Shown: piece by piece, positions 1 through 13,300 of the stretch
How positions within the stretch are numbered: the stretch's first letter is position 1
How the letters are laid out: each line of letters begins with the position of its first letter
NCBI RefSeq assembly: GCF_036785885.1
Contig: NC_092329.1
Span: 6,076,001-6,140,000, forward strand
DNA: 64,000 bases
Origin: Coffea arabica
Lineage: Eukaryota; Streptophyta; Magnoliopsida; Gentianales; Rubiaceae
Reading direction: 5' to 3'
Notes under the pieces: model-generated
What the model was told of the DNA's origin: nothing
The model's input: only the letters and a program-made list of their open reading frames with translations
Databases searched by the model: none
Position numbers and translations under genes: made by a program

Positions 1-3000
1 ACAACATCTTGAAATGTGGTGCGCAAATGTCTCACAAGGGTGTGCTTATCCATTGGTGAAGAACGAGCCATGACCTGTCAATAGACATGAATCTGATATA
101 GTTCCCTAAGGCAGCAGTGCATGAAGCCAATTATAGTTGTCAATGAAAGCAAACAGCTAGTCGCAGATGATGGAGTTTTTCATTATTGCAAGGTAGAGAT
201 GGGAGGTTTTCATTACTAATAGGATTTAACACCCCACTAAATTGCCAATCTTAGCCTAGCTAATGGAAGCAACAAAGATTCTAGCACACAACTTCTGCAA
301 ATCCAGGTAGACAATTTCTCTTAAAAACTAACTTGATTTCTTACTATTGATCATAAAAGTTCTATTGTGGATGCCGAGGGCCATTAACGTGACTGCATCA
401 ATATTAGGTGACGGAACAAGAGGACTAAATTACAACAAAAAAGCACCTGTAATTTAGGGATGATTTCTTGCAACTCTTCCTCACTCTTCAATCGAAAGTC
501 GGGGCCTTCAATTGCTATGCCCTCGTCAGTCAAAATCCCACAATCTCTAGCAATTGCCTTGGCAGTATTTATGTTGTCGCCTGTGACCATCCGCACAGTA
601 ATCCCAGCTGACCTACAAGTTGCAACAGACTCCTTAACACCAGGACGTACAGGATCTTTAATACCTATAATTCCAATACAAGTATAGCCCTCAAAAGGGA
701 TTGGGTTTTCAGCCGAAACTTCACTTCCAATTTCCTTGTAAGCAAGGCATAAGGTTCGAAGAGCCTCAGAAGCAAATTGTTCAATTGTATCTTTGAGATG
801 ACTAATGGATGCTTCATCTAGGGGAACAAGCTCTCCTTCTTTGTTCAGGACCTTGTCACATGCAGCCAATATTATTTCAGATGCACCTTTACAGTGTGCC
901 CTGAAATCTCCTTCCTGAAGCTCCAATACCACACCCATACGCTTCTTCACAGAGTTAAATGGTTCAACTTTCACAAGTTTAGATGCTTGTCTCTCAGCCT
1001 GAAAATCCCCACCAAGTGAAAGACCGAATTCCAAGAGCGCAGTTTCAGTGGGTGTTCCCAATATTTCTATTTTTCCCCCTTCACACTTTACTACATCTCC
1101 TCCAGTATTGAAAAAGATAGATTGAAGCAGAATTCGGACAACAGAATCAGGAATTCCAGAGCAGATATTAGAAGGCTCCAGAGAGCTAAACACTGTACCA
1201 CAAATGCAAGTTTTTACAACAGTCATATGGTTAGTAGTTAGCGTACCAGTCTTGTCACTACAAATAGTTGTGGCAGATCCCATAGTCTCACAAGCAGCCA
1301 AATGACGAACTAGTGCTTTATCATTCATCATCTTCTTCATGGCAAATGCTAGGCTTAGTGTGACAGCTAAAGGTAAACCCTCAGGAACAGCAACCACAAC
1401 AATTGTAACTGCAATAGCAAAATATTCAAGCATTTCCACGGCATCATCCCCAGCCCAGCTCCAGTGTGACCCTTCTCTTAATTTGCGGCTAAACAGTCCT
1501 TGCACCAGGACAGAAAACGTGATAACAGCAAAAAATAATCCTATTTTTCCAATAACGGTTGCTACTCCATTCAACTTCACTTGCAGTGGTGTCTCATCAT
1601 CTCCTCCTTCACTGAGGGTGGCCATCAATTTACCCCACTGAGTTCTCATTCCAACAGTAGTAACAAGCATTTTGCAGGATCCATCTTGCACCTTAGTTCC
1701 AGAGAGGAGAAAAGGATTTTCAGCAGTAACATTAATTGGTTCACTCTCTCCTGTTAGGCTCGATTCGTCTATCAACAAAGAGTATCCTGAAAGAAACAGT
1801 CCATCTGCTGGGACCTGATCACCTATAGATAGGTGAACAATATCACCAGGAAGTAAATCATATATAGAAATCTTCTGCCTGTATCCATTTCTAGTAACAT
1901 GAACAGTTATCTTTTTCTTTTCCTTATCCAAATCCTTAAATTGTAACGACTGTTTATAATCACTAGTTGCTGTCACGAAAACTACTAGCAGGATACTGGC
2001 AACAATTCCAAGTCCATCATGTGCACCCTTTGGCCAGCCCTCTGTAGCTATGCCAACAATCAAAGAGATAAGCGCACATACAGCAAGAATCATAAGTGTT
2101 GTATCCTGAAGAGCTTCCCAAACAAAAATCCAGAAACCCTTCTGTGGGATTTCAGTAAATTTATTAATTCCATAAATTTGTTTTCTCCTATCAACTAAAT
2201 CATCAGAAGTGCCGATCCCATCAGGCACTGATGTACGGAGTTTCCTCACAATACCTTCAACCCCTTCATGAACCTTCAACTTCCTCAAATTACGGCCTTC
2301 AACAATGGATCCTAACTCATCAGCGCATACTTGGAACCCTGCCGCTTTGACTTCCTCGGGTATGGTGTAACTAATGCCTGGAGTCATTCATTTTGAAATA
2401 TTAATCCAAAATGTGAAAGCTATCATACCCCAAGTCATCAATTATAAGCAATCATAGTACCTTGAATGAAACTAAGAGCAGCTTGTGAAACCAGCACTGC
2501 AATTCTAAGCTTCTCCTACAATGTTTCAGAATGAAGTTCAGAACACAAAACAGAACCGGATATGAATTCTAGATCAAATAATAGAAACTGACGCCAAATT
2601 AGTGGATCATTTTACCGAAAACATTGTTTTAAAATGTTATAAACTACAATAAAACACAAATGTTCCCTGAGCTACTCAATTTGTCAACACAGTTAGCTAA
2701 GCTAGCTATTTTCAAATTGTCCTCGGAATATAATTCTTCCTTTTCTAAGATACCACAAAAAACAACAAAAGTTCCTGAAAACCAGAAAAGGGAATGAGAT
2801 ATAGTCATTTTGCTACATCTAATAACTTTTACAGCTTCAATTTATAGTTCGAAAAAGACCTAATTTAGCTTTTCTTTTTTTCTTTTGAAAAATAATAGAA
2901 AAATCGAAACTATAATCTAATAGATAAATACGTTGAGTATGATTGTGAAGCCGATCTTAGGTGCACGGCAAGATCAATGAATTTCCCCTTGAAGTCTTCC

Positions 3001-3386
3001 ACGCATTTCCATTGATGGAAAAAAAAAGCAGCTAAGGAAGTTAAAAAAAAAAAAAAAAGAGTCAACCGAGAAGGCGAAAATACATCTTCGCTGCAATTTC
3101 TCAAACACATAAAAAAGAATCTACTTATTTACTGAAAATAGCGGAGCGAGCCCGTGCTCGAGCTGGAAAACGCGAAAAAAAAAACAAAAAACAAAAAACA
3201 AAAAGCAACCTGATTGGAGCGTTGGATAGCACGAACTTCGAAGCGTTTGGACAGATTAGCCGTGAATCGAAACCTTCGTTTGCGATTTTTGACGAGCCAG
3301 CACAACTTCCTCCATCTCTGCAGCGCTTCTTCCGATGAGTTCTTCGCCTTCACTTCTCCGAAGTTCTCCTTCAAGTAGCTCTCCAT
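1..3386 (-). CDS. ACA: Autoinhibited plasma-membrane-type (P2B) Ca2+-ATPase, ACA1/ACA2/ACA7 clade, 5' part
   Basis: Pumps Ca2+ out of the cytosol using ATP; the N-terminus binds calmodulin, which relieves autoinhibition. Exons on the minus strand: 3386-3210 (59 codons), 2515-2461, 2377-447, and 74 to beyond position 1; all joins are GT-AG and keep frame. About 745 of roughly 1,015 residues are in the window. Exon 1 opens MESYLKENFG and carries the basic, Trp-containing calmodulin-binding stretch (about residues 24-50). Exon 3 holds the actuator TGES (about 286), M4 PEGLP (about 409) and the phosphorylation motif DKTGT (Asp about 452). Exon 4 starts VMARSSPMDKH. The ATG at 2387 lies in intron 2: the true acceptor is at 2378-2380, and an in-frame TGA sits just upstream of that ATG. 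Intron 3 is 75-446. The C-terminal transmembrane half is outside the window. The clade is judged from the N-terminus; the subcellular membrane cannot be told from sequence. Confidence 0.97.
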
Positions 3387-3396
3387 CTCTAACCTG

Positions 3397-3420
3397 CTTA
3401 ATATCTATCTATCTATCTAC
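3397..3420. repeat. Short (TATC)n microsatellite in the probable 5' UTR/promoter of ACA
   Basis: Five or so TATC units lie just upstream of the ACA start codon at 3386. The tract is short. Its place in the leader is inferred, because the transcription start is unknown. Confidence 0.5.
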
Positions 3421-3719
3421 TTCGCTTAAAACCCTACCTTCACTTCATTTTACTGGCAGATCAACGACAAAAGTATAAGTCTGCTAGTAACTGAATTTTC
3501 GAATATTAATGGAAGCAGGCAGTTGATCTAAATCTGAGAAACTTCCAGATTTTTATTTTATGTAGAAAATGCAACGCTACGCTGAACTTAGGTGGAGGAG
3601 GAGGAGGCAGTTGAGAAACGTGGTTTCTGAATATGGATCTCGTTTGCTTGGTTTGGCATTGGCTTAGCTTAGATTTTAAGTAGTGGAATTTCCTTTTCCA
3701 GTTTCTGGTAACTGTAATT

Positions 3720-3805
3720 GGTATGGACTATGGATCTGTGAGTCAACGTGGCAAGGGATACCGGTACGGACTATGGAACTGTGAGTCAACGTGTCGTGGG
3801 ATACC
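3720..3805. repeat. 43-bp tandem duplication
   Basis: Two head-to-tail copies (3720-3762 and 3763-3805), both ending GGGATACC and sharing GTGAGTCAACGTG. They differ at about five positions. They lie about 330 bp upstream of the ACA start codon, so the repeat may fall in its promoter. No coding content is visible. Confidence 0.85.
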
Positions 3806-3951
3806 ACTACCAGAACGGGAAGAAGTAGATATTTAATTGAACAATTAACCATCTACTTGCACACTTGTTTATTACAGCAAATTGTTGCTGTTCATGGGAA
3901 TATAATCTAACAAACTCGGATAATTACTAATTAGTCAATAGGTAGAGTTGT

Positions 3952-4335
3952 TATCAAGTAGAGTTCAGTACGAATAGTACGCTATTCTACTAAAAATACT
4001 TAAACTCGAGCTCCAACTTGTTGAGTTTGACTTTGAATTCGAGCTTGAAATCGATCAAATCAAACTTAATAGGGTTCTTAAGTTCAATTTTTTTTGGTTA
4101 AATTTAATAACTATATAATAAATAATTAAATATAATATTATAAATAAAAATATTCGATAAGACTTGATGAATACTTAAATTTGATTTTTTCATCTCGTAT
4201 TTGATTAGAAAACCTTATCAAATAGCTTAAGCTCGACTTAAAACTCAATCACCATTGAATTCGAGTCATGTCTTTGATCAAGTTATTCGTGAGTTTAGTA
4301 GACTAACTTCATTAATTTACACCCTCAATCAATAC
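3952..4335. repeat. Degenerate hAT-like MITE (uncertain)
   Basis: Begins near TAGAGTTGTT, the same start as the well-supported hAT-type element at 60397. It contains many TCGAG/CTCGA motifs in both orientations, and the right end near 4325 reads TTTACACCCTC. The flanks share only about six of eight bases, so the target duplication is weak. No coding capacity. Confidence 0.35.
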
Positions 4336-4469
4336 TAGTCACTGAACGCTATATTTGCTACTAATATAGTGGGAGCAAGTAGGAACCCTATCTTCATGAA
4401 AATAATTTGAATTTGTTTATAATCACTAATGGAGGACCTTGGATATTGTTTTATGTAGACTTCTTTGAT

Positions 4470-4786
4470 CTCTGTTTGGATTGGGGATTTTTTGAAAAAC
4501 AAGTTTTTTCAACTATAACGCTACAGTAATACACAAACAAAAAAATCTCAAAAACACCAAAAATAACTTTAAAAATACCAAAAATACAAAAAAAAAAAAG
4601 CAACCTCAAAGATATAATAAAAAACAACTTAAAAAACACCAAAAACATAAAAAAACCTTAAAAATATAAAAAATATAAAAAAAATAACCTAAAAAATAAC
4701 TTCATGTACAATAAAAGTTTTTCAATTATATTGTTACAGTAAAATATTTCAAAAACATCTCTAAAAACAGCTAATCCAAACGGAGC
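4470..4786. repeat. MITE, GTTTGGATT terminal-repeat family, copy 1
   Basis: Ends are inverted copies: left CTCTGTTTGGATTGG, right CTAATCCAAACGGAGC. The interior is very AT-rich and contains CTACAGTAAT and TTACAGTAAAAT near the two ends. The same termini and sub-terminal motifs recur at 13688-13892 and 25987-26193. Non-coding; the transposase source is not in the window. Confidence 0.7.
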
Positions 4787-5860
4787 TGATTGGTTATCTA
4801 CGATTAAAAAAAAAAGAAAACTAAGATAGTCCATAACAAATGAAGCGAACTTTTAACTTAGTTGGTCAAAATTTTTTTTAAAAAATGTAATTGATGGCCT
4901 AGATAAGTCAATTTGAATTTAGATGAATGAGATTAGTTAGAGGAATAATTTTAAATGTGACAAAATTTGTTATAAGATTATTTTGATTCTTTCTTTTCAT
5001 GGAATACCAATTTTTGTTTTTTATTTCCAATTTGCGTAAAATAGAACTTATAGAGCAACTAAAAACAGTTCGCAACTTACAGATTAGGTCAATGTAGAAG
5101 TGTTTCTATTAAGGTTTTAGCTTGCTTTTGCATTAAAAATTTAAGGTGAATAAAGTTGTGTTTCTATAAATTAAGTCGTGTAAACTTCATCAAAATTTTT
5201 TTAAAAAAAGGAAAGAAAAAACAGTCGGGTTGGTTAGTAAAATAGTATGCAATTTAGAAACCCTTCAGGGGAAAAAATGGAGAAAAAGTATTGATAAAGT
5301 TTGTCTAACGTCTGCTTCAAAAAAATAAAATAAAAAATAAAAAACAAATTAGATCTTTACCCTCGACCATAATCCTTCACTTACGTAGGTTGGTCTGAAT
5401 TCCGAGATGGGACATTTCTTATGTCTCGACCATATCACACTGGGCGATCATTTTTCAAAATTTTTTTTTTCAATCGGCAACATCTCCGTCTACTCCACTT
5501 TTATTCCTACTTTAACATATTTTAGGAGGTAGCTCAACTGCATCACGAGGAATCGATAATCTTACTCCTACTCGAACATATTTTTAGAGAGGTAGTCCAA
5601 CTACGATGTAAAGAATTGATGGAAATTAAATTAACTTTGACACATTTATATAGATTTGATGATCCAACTGAACCATGAGGAATCGATAAGGCTGTACCAC
5701 CTTTAGAACAAAGGTTCGAATGCAATGTGCACTTGCATGAATTCGGAGAAGTGATGGAAAATAAGTTTTGAAAATAAGTTTTGAATCTTAACCTCTTCAT
5801 CCACAAAGATTCTTTTGCTATGGTCAACAGCCTAAGGGGCTGAGGGTTCATCGGGCGACC
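4787..5860. other. Intergenic, no gene seen
   Basis: AT-rich sequence with short homopolymer runs. The only ORFs are short, with no recognisable domain. Confidence 0.6.
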
Positions 5861-6281
5861 ACCAATTAAAAGCTAGGAATAGGCACGCATAATCGTGGCA
5901 GCTGTGGATTGGTCTGGTGAAGGGCCAAACCAAACACAGGTCGACACATGATGTTCCATATTTCCGCCGTCTTTGTTTGTCGTTTAAGTTTCACGGTCGC
6001 CGTTCGGCCGAAGCCCGTAGACTTCCCGGTTGTTGAACAGTCGTCCAAGCTATCGTTGGAGATGAACCAATTAAAAGCTAGGAATAGGCACGCAAAATCG
6101 TGGCAGCTGTGGATTGGTCTGGTGTAGGGCCAAACCAAACACATGTCGACACATGATGTTCCATATTTCCGCCGTCTTTGTTTGTCGTTTATGTTTCACG
6201 GTCGCCGTTCGGCCGAAGCCCGTAGACTTCCCGGTTGTTGAACAGTCGTCCAAGCTCTAGTAGCTATCGTTGGAGATGAAA
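5861..6281. repeat. Tandem duplication, about 205-214 bp unit
   Basis: Copy 1 is 5861-6065 and copy 2 is 6066 to about 6281. The copies are nearly identical; copy 2 has a 9-bp insertion (around CTAGTAGC) near its end and a few substitutions. The unit is clearly more GC-rich than its surroundings. It gives short ORFs on the minus strand that resemble no family I know, so I do not call a gene. Confidence 0.9.
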
Positions 6282-6446
6282 CGTTTGTCATATCTGCTTG
6301 TACAGAGGATCCGAACCGGAGAAATCAGCAACAAAACGACATTCATGTAATTCTCCATTTGTACTAATCCGCAACAAAACGACGTTTCTGGGATTGTAAA
6401 CTGTAGATAGTGGCGGATTAGTTATCTCCACTCCATTACTGTAGTT

Positions 6447-7280
6447 TAGAGGTGTCAAAATGGGTGACTTGGGCGGGTTTGGGTTGGGTAAAATGAATAA
6501 TGGGTATAAGTGAGTCAACCCATTTATACCTATTTAATTAGATGGGTATGAATGGGTAAGTCAAAAAATGAATTGGGTAACCCAATTACCCATTTATAAC
6601 CCATTTATTTTAATTTTTTGTAAATTCATTTAAATTTATTTTTGCAAACTAAGTTATCAATTTATACGACTCTTTGTACCCATCATTAGTTTTAAATATT
6701 TATTTATAATGTTCAATAAACCTAATTACCAATTTTTTTCATTTATACTCTATTTCACAAAATTACATATTATTTAACAATTGAATAATAAGAATATAAA
6801 AATTTGAACTAAGTACTATAAAAGTTAATATAATAATTTAATCCAAAAATTTTGAATCCCTAACATTTTTTTCATATATAAATTTAAAATTTCATTTTAG
6901 AAAGATAAGAAAAGAGGCTCAAATTTATCATAAATTGGTAATGCCGAAAAATGAGCAAGTTAACAAACTAAAAGAAAATAAAATAATAAAATAAAACCAA
7001 CAAATAATAATAATAATAATGAAACAAAAGTAGTTAACATCATGACAAAATGAAAAATTTGAAAAAAAAAAATGGGTGGGGAAAAAAAAGAGATTTAGGG
7101 GAGGAGAATTCTAAATGGATTAATTGGGTTTGATGGGTTACTCAATAATACCCATTTATTAAATGAGTATTATTGGGTAACCCATTTATACCCATATATA
7201 AAAATTTAAGATACCCATACCCATCTATTCATGGGCGGATATGGGTAAATTTAGTTAAGTGGGTTGATTTGCCACCTCTA
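6447..7280. mobile_element. Non-autonomous hAT-type MITE (834 bp) with 8-bp TSD
   Basis: Flanked by a perfect 8-bp direct repeat CTGTAGTT (6439-6446 and 7281-7288), the size expected for hAT. Termini are inverted: TAGAGGTGTCAAAATGGG on the left and GGGTTGATTTGCCACCTCTA on the right. Sub-terminal zones carry many copies of ATGGGT/ACCCAT, typical of transposase-binding arrays. The interior is AT-rich and non-coding. A related element is at 15168-15590. Confidence 0.9.
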
Positions 7281-7288
7281 CTGTAGTT

Positions 7289-7830
7289 GGCCTCTGTCAT
7301 GATGCATGGCCCAATCTACAATCTAATTTTATGTCTCCAAGCCCACTGCATTAGCTATCTACAACCAAATTTTGCCCATTAATGAAACGTGTGGTTGATG
7401 GGCTTGTATAACGGATCAAATATCAGAGGAAGAAAGTATAAAATCTGAAAATATTTTACTGAAAATTATTTAGAAGCACAACCGCAGTCGGAACAAGAAT
7501 CATGAAAGATCTTGTTTTTGGTTTTTTGAGGGGATACTTAGAGATGAGTTTTGAGGACCTCCATTGATCGTAGCTATAAATCAGAAAAACAAGAATAAAG
7601 AAATTATGGTTAGAAATATAAAACTTGTATGAACTTCTAATAAGAAATGAAAAGAGAAGGGAAGGGGGGAAGAGATGAGTTTTAGCTTAAAGTTTTATTA
7701 ATCTTTTTGCCTTGAGAATTTAGAGAAGATTTTATGCCAGTTGATTAGTCCATATGTGCAATTAACTAGAAATCTCAAGAAGATAAACTGACACTTAAAT
7801 CTATTTGCAAAAAATGTGGAGTTAAAAAAG
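7289..7830. other. Intergenic, no gene seen
   Basis: Low-complexity AT-rich sequence between two transposable elements. No ORF with recognisable content. Confidence 0.55.
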
Positions 7831-8763
7831 GGGAAAAATGCACTTTTCATCCCCAATGTTTAAGGTGTTCACTAATTCGTCCCTAAAGTTTCATAGAAAA
7901 CACATTTCATCCTCATAATTTTGTGATTTTGACCAATTTTGTCCCTAAAGTTTATGAAGAACACATTTCATCCTCATAGTTTTACAATTCCTACCAATTA
8001 AGGACAATTAAAGGATTGTTAACAAATTTAGGCATAATATCATCACATGTCCCATTAATAATTGTATTATTAATACTTAATTCAATTATTGATTAATGTA
8101 TAGAAATAACAACAAGTGTTTTTGGATAGGAGACTATCTCTTTTTTTTCCCTTTAAATTGTGATATGATATATTTGAAACTAAATAAATAGATTGAAAGA
8201 TAAATAGATGATTGAAAAACAAGTATATGATGCAACAAAACAAAATTTTGCAAATAAATGACAATCCAAACCATTCATTCTTTTGCATTAATATTTTTCT
8301 CCAATTAGTTGTATTGGGTCTGTTTGACATTTTTCTTCAATTGGCTATAGTGGGATTGTTTCTTTCCCACTGACTTCATTTTCTTTGGATCTTCTTGTTC
8401 GATTGTGATTAAAAGAAAGTAATCGTGGCTAAAAATTTCTTAGTCTTTTTTGTATTAAAATGAGAAAGTGAATTAAGAAAAGATTTTTGAGCTTTTTGTT
8501 GATCAAATTTTTTTTTTTTTTTACCTAATAGGCATGCCGTGATCAAGTGACGCTATCCCATTCAAATTGCTTGACAATCTACCAATTGTCCTCAATTAGC
8601 CAAATTTAGGAAATTATGAGGATCAAATGTGTTTGCGTAAAACTTGAAGGATGAAATTAATCAAAATTATAAAATTACAAGGATAAAATGTGTTTTGCAT
8701 GAAACTTTAGGGATGAAATTGGTTAACACCTTAAACATTAGGGATGAAAAGTGCATTTTTCCC
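7831..8763. mobile_element. Non-autonomous Mutator-like (MULE) TIR element, 933 bp
   Basis: Long inverted termini of well over 100 bp. The left starts GGGAAAAATGCACTTTTCAT; the right ends in its reverse complement at 8763. The flanking 9-mers are TTAAAAAAG (7822-7830) and TTGAAAAAG (8764-8772), matching at 8 of 9 positions. Long TIRs with a 9-bp target duplication point to Mutator-like transposition. The interior is AT-rich and has no transposase. Confidence 0.87.
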
Positions 8764-10331
8764 TTGAAAAAGAAGTAGAAAAGTATTAAAGGGCTGATCC
8801 TTAAATGCATGGAAATTGTGAATTACGATAACAACATATCGAATTGACGTCTCTAATTATAGCTTTACTTAGCCACTTTAGTTACAAAACACACAAGTAG
8901 CTCGATCCCAAATCGCTAATACCATCACACATTTGCAGCAAACTCTTGTAAACAAAAAAAATAAAGAGCAAAAACCCATCAATTACTTGTATATCAAGCT
9001 ACAAACACATATGGGACCCCATACTAAAAGGACAATAATCTTAGCTCCAAAGAGGCAGCATAAATTCAATGCAAGAGTTCGACTAAAAGTGTTTTTCATA
9101 CAGTATAAGGAAGAAAACCTGAAAATGTAGGGGCAATCTCCAATCACCTCCCTCTGAGCTTATCATACGATTAATGCGCAAGGGGGAAAAAAAGACAGGT
9201 TATGCGAAACCTCATACTAAGTCACAAGCCATCGAATTTACCTTCAAAGCAATATATATTTTTTGTATCATATCACCTTCTAAAAATTATAGTTTAGCTC
9301 TAAATTGTTTAAAACTTCAAAATTTCTTACTAAATTTTATATTTCTATCCAAAACCATTATAACAATTCTACTATATATATTGTCACTTATTTTTATATA
9401 CAATTTTCAATTTTTATTCATAAATTCACAAATTTTTTATTTTTAATATTAATACAATTTCACTTTAACCAAACATTTTGTTTAATGTAAGCGGGAGGTT
9501 TCGAATTTAGAACCTCTCATTTACATTCTCTCTTCCAATACCATCCAATCCATTCCTCCTCTTTTATTTTTATCAAAGTTAGTTCTTTTTTAGTTTGTAA
9601 TGATCTATATAATAATACTAATAATAACATATTAATTAATTATGACATATTTATGATTTCACGGGTCAATAACAACTCAACTACGACGATTTCAAGAGTT
9701 GGACCAGTGACCTTTGACCCAATAAAATTTCTAGTTCACTAAATGGTCTGGGTTTTAAAAACTTGGGTAAAATAACCACAAACAGACTGATGACCAAGTT
9801 ACAAATCGATAAAGTAATTGTAACACGAGTTGATGGTAGAATCTCTTTTTACATTGATGGATCCTTTTCCAAGTTTTCATATGGGATAGTGATTGGACAT
9901 TGATGGTAAACATGCACAGTCTAATGTGTCTAATCTAATCTAATCTAATCTAAATCGTTTACTTTTACGATATGATTAACATTAATTATGTCCATTGATG
10001 CTTCATGTCATCTACTCTAAATTAATTAGATGGTTGACCCCATCAAGGTAATGAATATTGTCCGCTTAAAGTTTTTGTTGGCCTTTCTTAGTCCAAATCC
10101 CAAACAAACCTAGAGGAGTATAAATCAAATGATTTGTATCCACTGACTCAAGCATGATAAAACTCGTTTCGCAGCGTGACCAATTTATACTCAATCGTTT
10201 TCCAGCTTCCTGCTCGTGTCCTCAATACATTTTGACGTATGCATCAGTTCTTCTTCTATAGCTAACAGTAACGCTTTGTTTGATTAGAGAGAAAGCTATG
10301 TGAAAAGGTGAAGGAAAGAAAAGAGAAAATC

Positions 10332-10369
<38 letters not shown>

Positions 10370-13300
10370 TGATAAGAAAAATTTTGAGAAAAAATGGATA
10401 GTTAGTGAGAGTTATTAAAAATACTGTGAGGAATCGATAATTTTCCTCCAAAATTTGCAAGACACACAATGATGGAAAGTGAGGAAAAGTGGGAAAAAAT
10501 TTTCTAACTTTCTTGGTGAACAAACACACACAAAGGAAAAAATAACTAACCTGCAAGAGATAGTCTCGCTCACCTGAGTAAAATGTGCTTTAAAACTAAT
10601 GATTGGGGATTAATTTATTTTTTTTTTGCTTTTGTTTTGTAGGTGGAAAGTTTTGAATTCAGAATCTTCTACTTACAATTCTCTTTTGATTGGGTATTAA
10701 ATTTGTTTCCGAACTTGTAAGCACTTTGAATTAATTCATTTTTATGGCCCATATTTCATTCATTTCACGGGAAATTTTATGTCCCATTAAGCTTTAATAA
10801 ATCAATAGATTTTTTTGGATAAAAAAATGAAATCAATAGATGAGACAGAATCATTATGTCACTCAAAAAAATCGTGAATAGTCCATCCGGAAAAAAAGAG
10901 AAAAAAGAGGAAGAAGAAGAAATAGCGAACATTTCCCAAACAATTCGCGAACATTTCAAAGACATGTGACAAATTGTAACCATTCCTAGGATGCATACAA
11001 CATTTTTAGTTGGGAAAATTTGTCTCTCAACTATATGAAGCCTTTTGTCCATGTCTGTGAAATCGAAATTTATGATTGAAAGTGCGACCCAGAGAGGCCC
11101 TGGTCACCATTTTAAAATGTGGGGTAATGGGCTGCGTGATGCGTTTCTTGGCGCACGCCAGGATAAGAAGAAGATTGAAGATAATGTTCGCCTTTTTCTC
11201 TGTCTTCCCCTCCTTTCTCTCACCTAACCCCATTGTACAATCAGAACTAAGCTAAAGAGATTTTTCACATGGATATGGTACGATATTGGATTTAATCTCC
11301 TCTGGTATGATTGGTTTACCCCAAAAATGGCTATGTCTCCCTTCATTCATGGAACTGACTTGGAATGCAATAACAGCCAGGCTATAGAATCGTCAAAGGT
11401 TACAAAAATCCCTTTTTTGCCAATAAATTGCAGGGCCTTTACACGTTGAATGGGCTAAAAATTGGCACGACCTTTTTTCCCTTGTTTGTTTAATGAAGGA
11501 ACCTCACACTTGGATAGACTTGATTTTTATAGACGCAATGACTCAGACTAATGTCACGCAGAAACTATCCAAGTTTTGGCCAATGAAGGGAAATAGGAGC
11601 TCGCATCCGGAAGTTCATGTGCTTAGATTGAGAGTTGTACAAATTAGCAAGACAATATTATCATTTCTAAAGTAAAGAATCTCAAGTAGAAATTTGGACA
11701 GAGAAAATTTTTTACGTTTTTTATAAACATATTTTTTAATTATTTTTTTATCTCACGTACATTAAATCGTTATAATATTTTTTTTTTTTCTATCAAAATT
11801 CCTAAAAATAACAATCTAAACGGGTACTTAGTCGTAGCTAGCAATGCAATCTGATCGAAAGACAATTCTTTGTAAATTGGTGGTCGCTTTTGTTTTCATT
11901 CCTCCTACTCTGATCAAGTCTCTGTTAATAAATTTTATTAACAGATTTATGATAAGCACTCTTCATTGCTGTGCAATTGTTGTGTGAATGCCCGTCATGC
12001 CTCCATTTCATCCAAAACAGGAAGCAAAGAATTTCACATAACTAAATCATTGGCACTAATCGAATTATTTTGTCCTTTTGTGGTAGAAATTCCCTTTTTC
12101 ACTAATTATCACGCAAAAGCAAAGTTTTAAATTTTTTTTTTTAAAAAAAGAAATCATTCTGCACCATCATCATTCTAGAAGAAAAAATTGTAATATAGCG
12201 AATAGTTAATATTTTGCTTACAAAATTTAATACTTCACTAATTTTCTCAAATAGTGATCACCTTTATTTATTTTTTTTGTCGAACAGTAAAGTTACACAC
12301 AAATTAAATTAAAATTAGCCAAAACACTCCGAGAGGATGAACCTAAGGAGGAGGAGTTTTGTTTCGTCTAAATTATCGTGATGATATTAAAAATTTGGAA
12401 AACGAAATTTTTGTTCATCACAACGAGACACGTACACAAGTACTGGACCATCATACTACTACTGTATACGATATTATTATTATGTTAGTAGTATGAGCCG
12501 TTTTTAAGCACCACCGTATCATATATTCATATGTGGCTGGACCAGAAGAGAAGAGAAGTGGAGCTCTCGTGACTCGGGAGGCTTCCATTTCTCTGCACGC
12601 ATGATTGATTGCTCAGAGATTAGATTAGCTTTGAATAGGGATGGGAGGAGGACATGACAACATGGGGTCGATGCAGTGTGTGGTCATATTGAGGAGAAAT
12701 AAATTTATTTTGCCATATGATATCCATCAACCTCAGCTATCCTTTTCCAACGTGGACAAAGTCGAAAGACTTCATTGTGGTAGATGCCGGCTACGCTATA
12801 CAAAGTAAAAGAAAAGAATATGTAAGCAGAGGAAAAGTCTTTTATAGATAAGATAAGCTCGGTGACACATCAAACCTGCCAAAGCATTATGGATGGAAAT
12901 TTCCCTCTGCATGCGCCCTTTCTTTAACTACTGCTTCTTCTTCTTTCTTTCTTTCTCTAAAACTCAAAAAAAAGTCTTCATATCATCCATCCAGTGTCAA
13001 CAGGTTATGCGACCTGTGGGATCAGAGCACCACATTGACATGGCCCCCCAATCACCTTGGTGAACGCCTGTAACTTTCGAGCTCGTGCCCTTTCAATTCT
13101 TTCTTTGGCTCCATCATTGATGGAAGCCTATGAAGCTGAGCTCTGCTACGCATGATAATAGTAGTAGTAGTAGTAAGTATAGTATAACTCCTGAATTCAT
13201 TCACCCCGTGATCCAATTGCCTGGTCAAGCACTACCCCTTATCCAACCTCTGCTACAAAATTCGTACCTGATTTCGGTGCATTGAACGCGATGAATTAAT

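Noticed and set aside
460..1641. Plus-strand ORFs at 460-687 and 1339-1641
   Set aside because: They are antisense shadows of ACA exon 3.
2378..2387. ATG at 2387 as the start of the Ca2+-ATPase
   Set aside because: It lies in intron 2: the CAG acceptor at 2378-2380 gives the conserved junction, an in-frame TGA precedes the ATG, and two upstream exons supply the real N-terminus.
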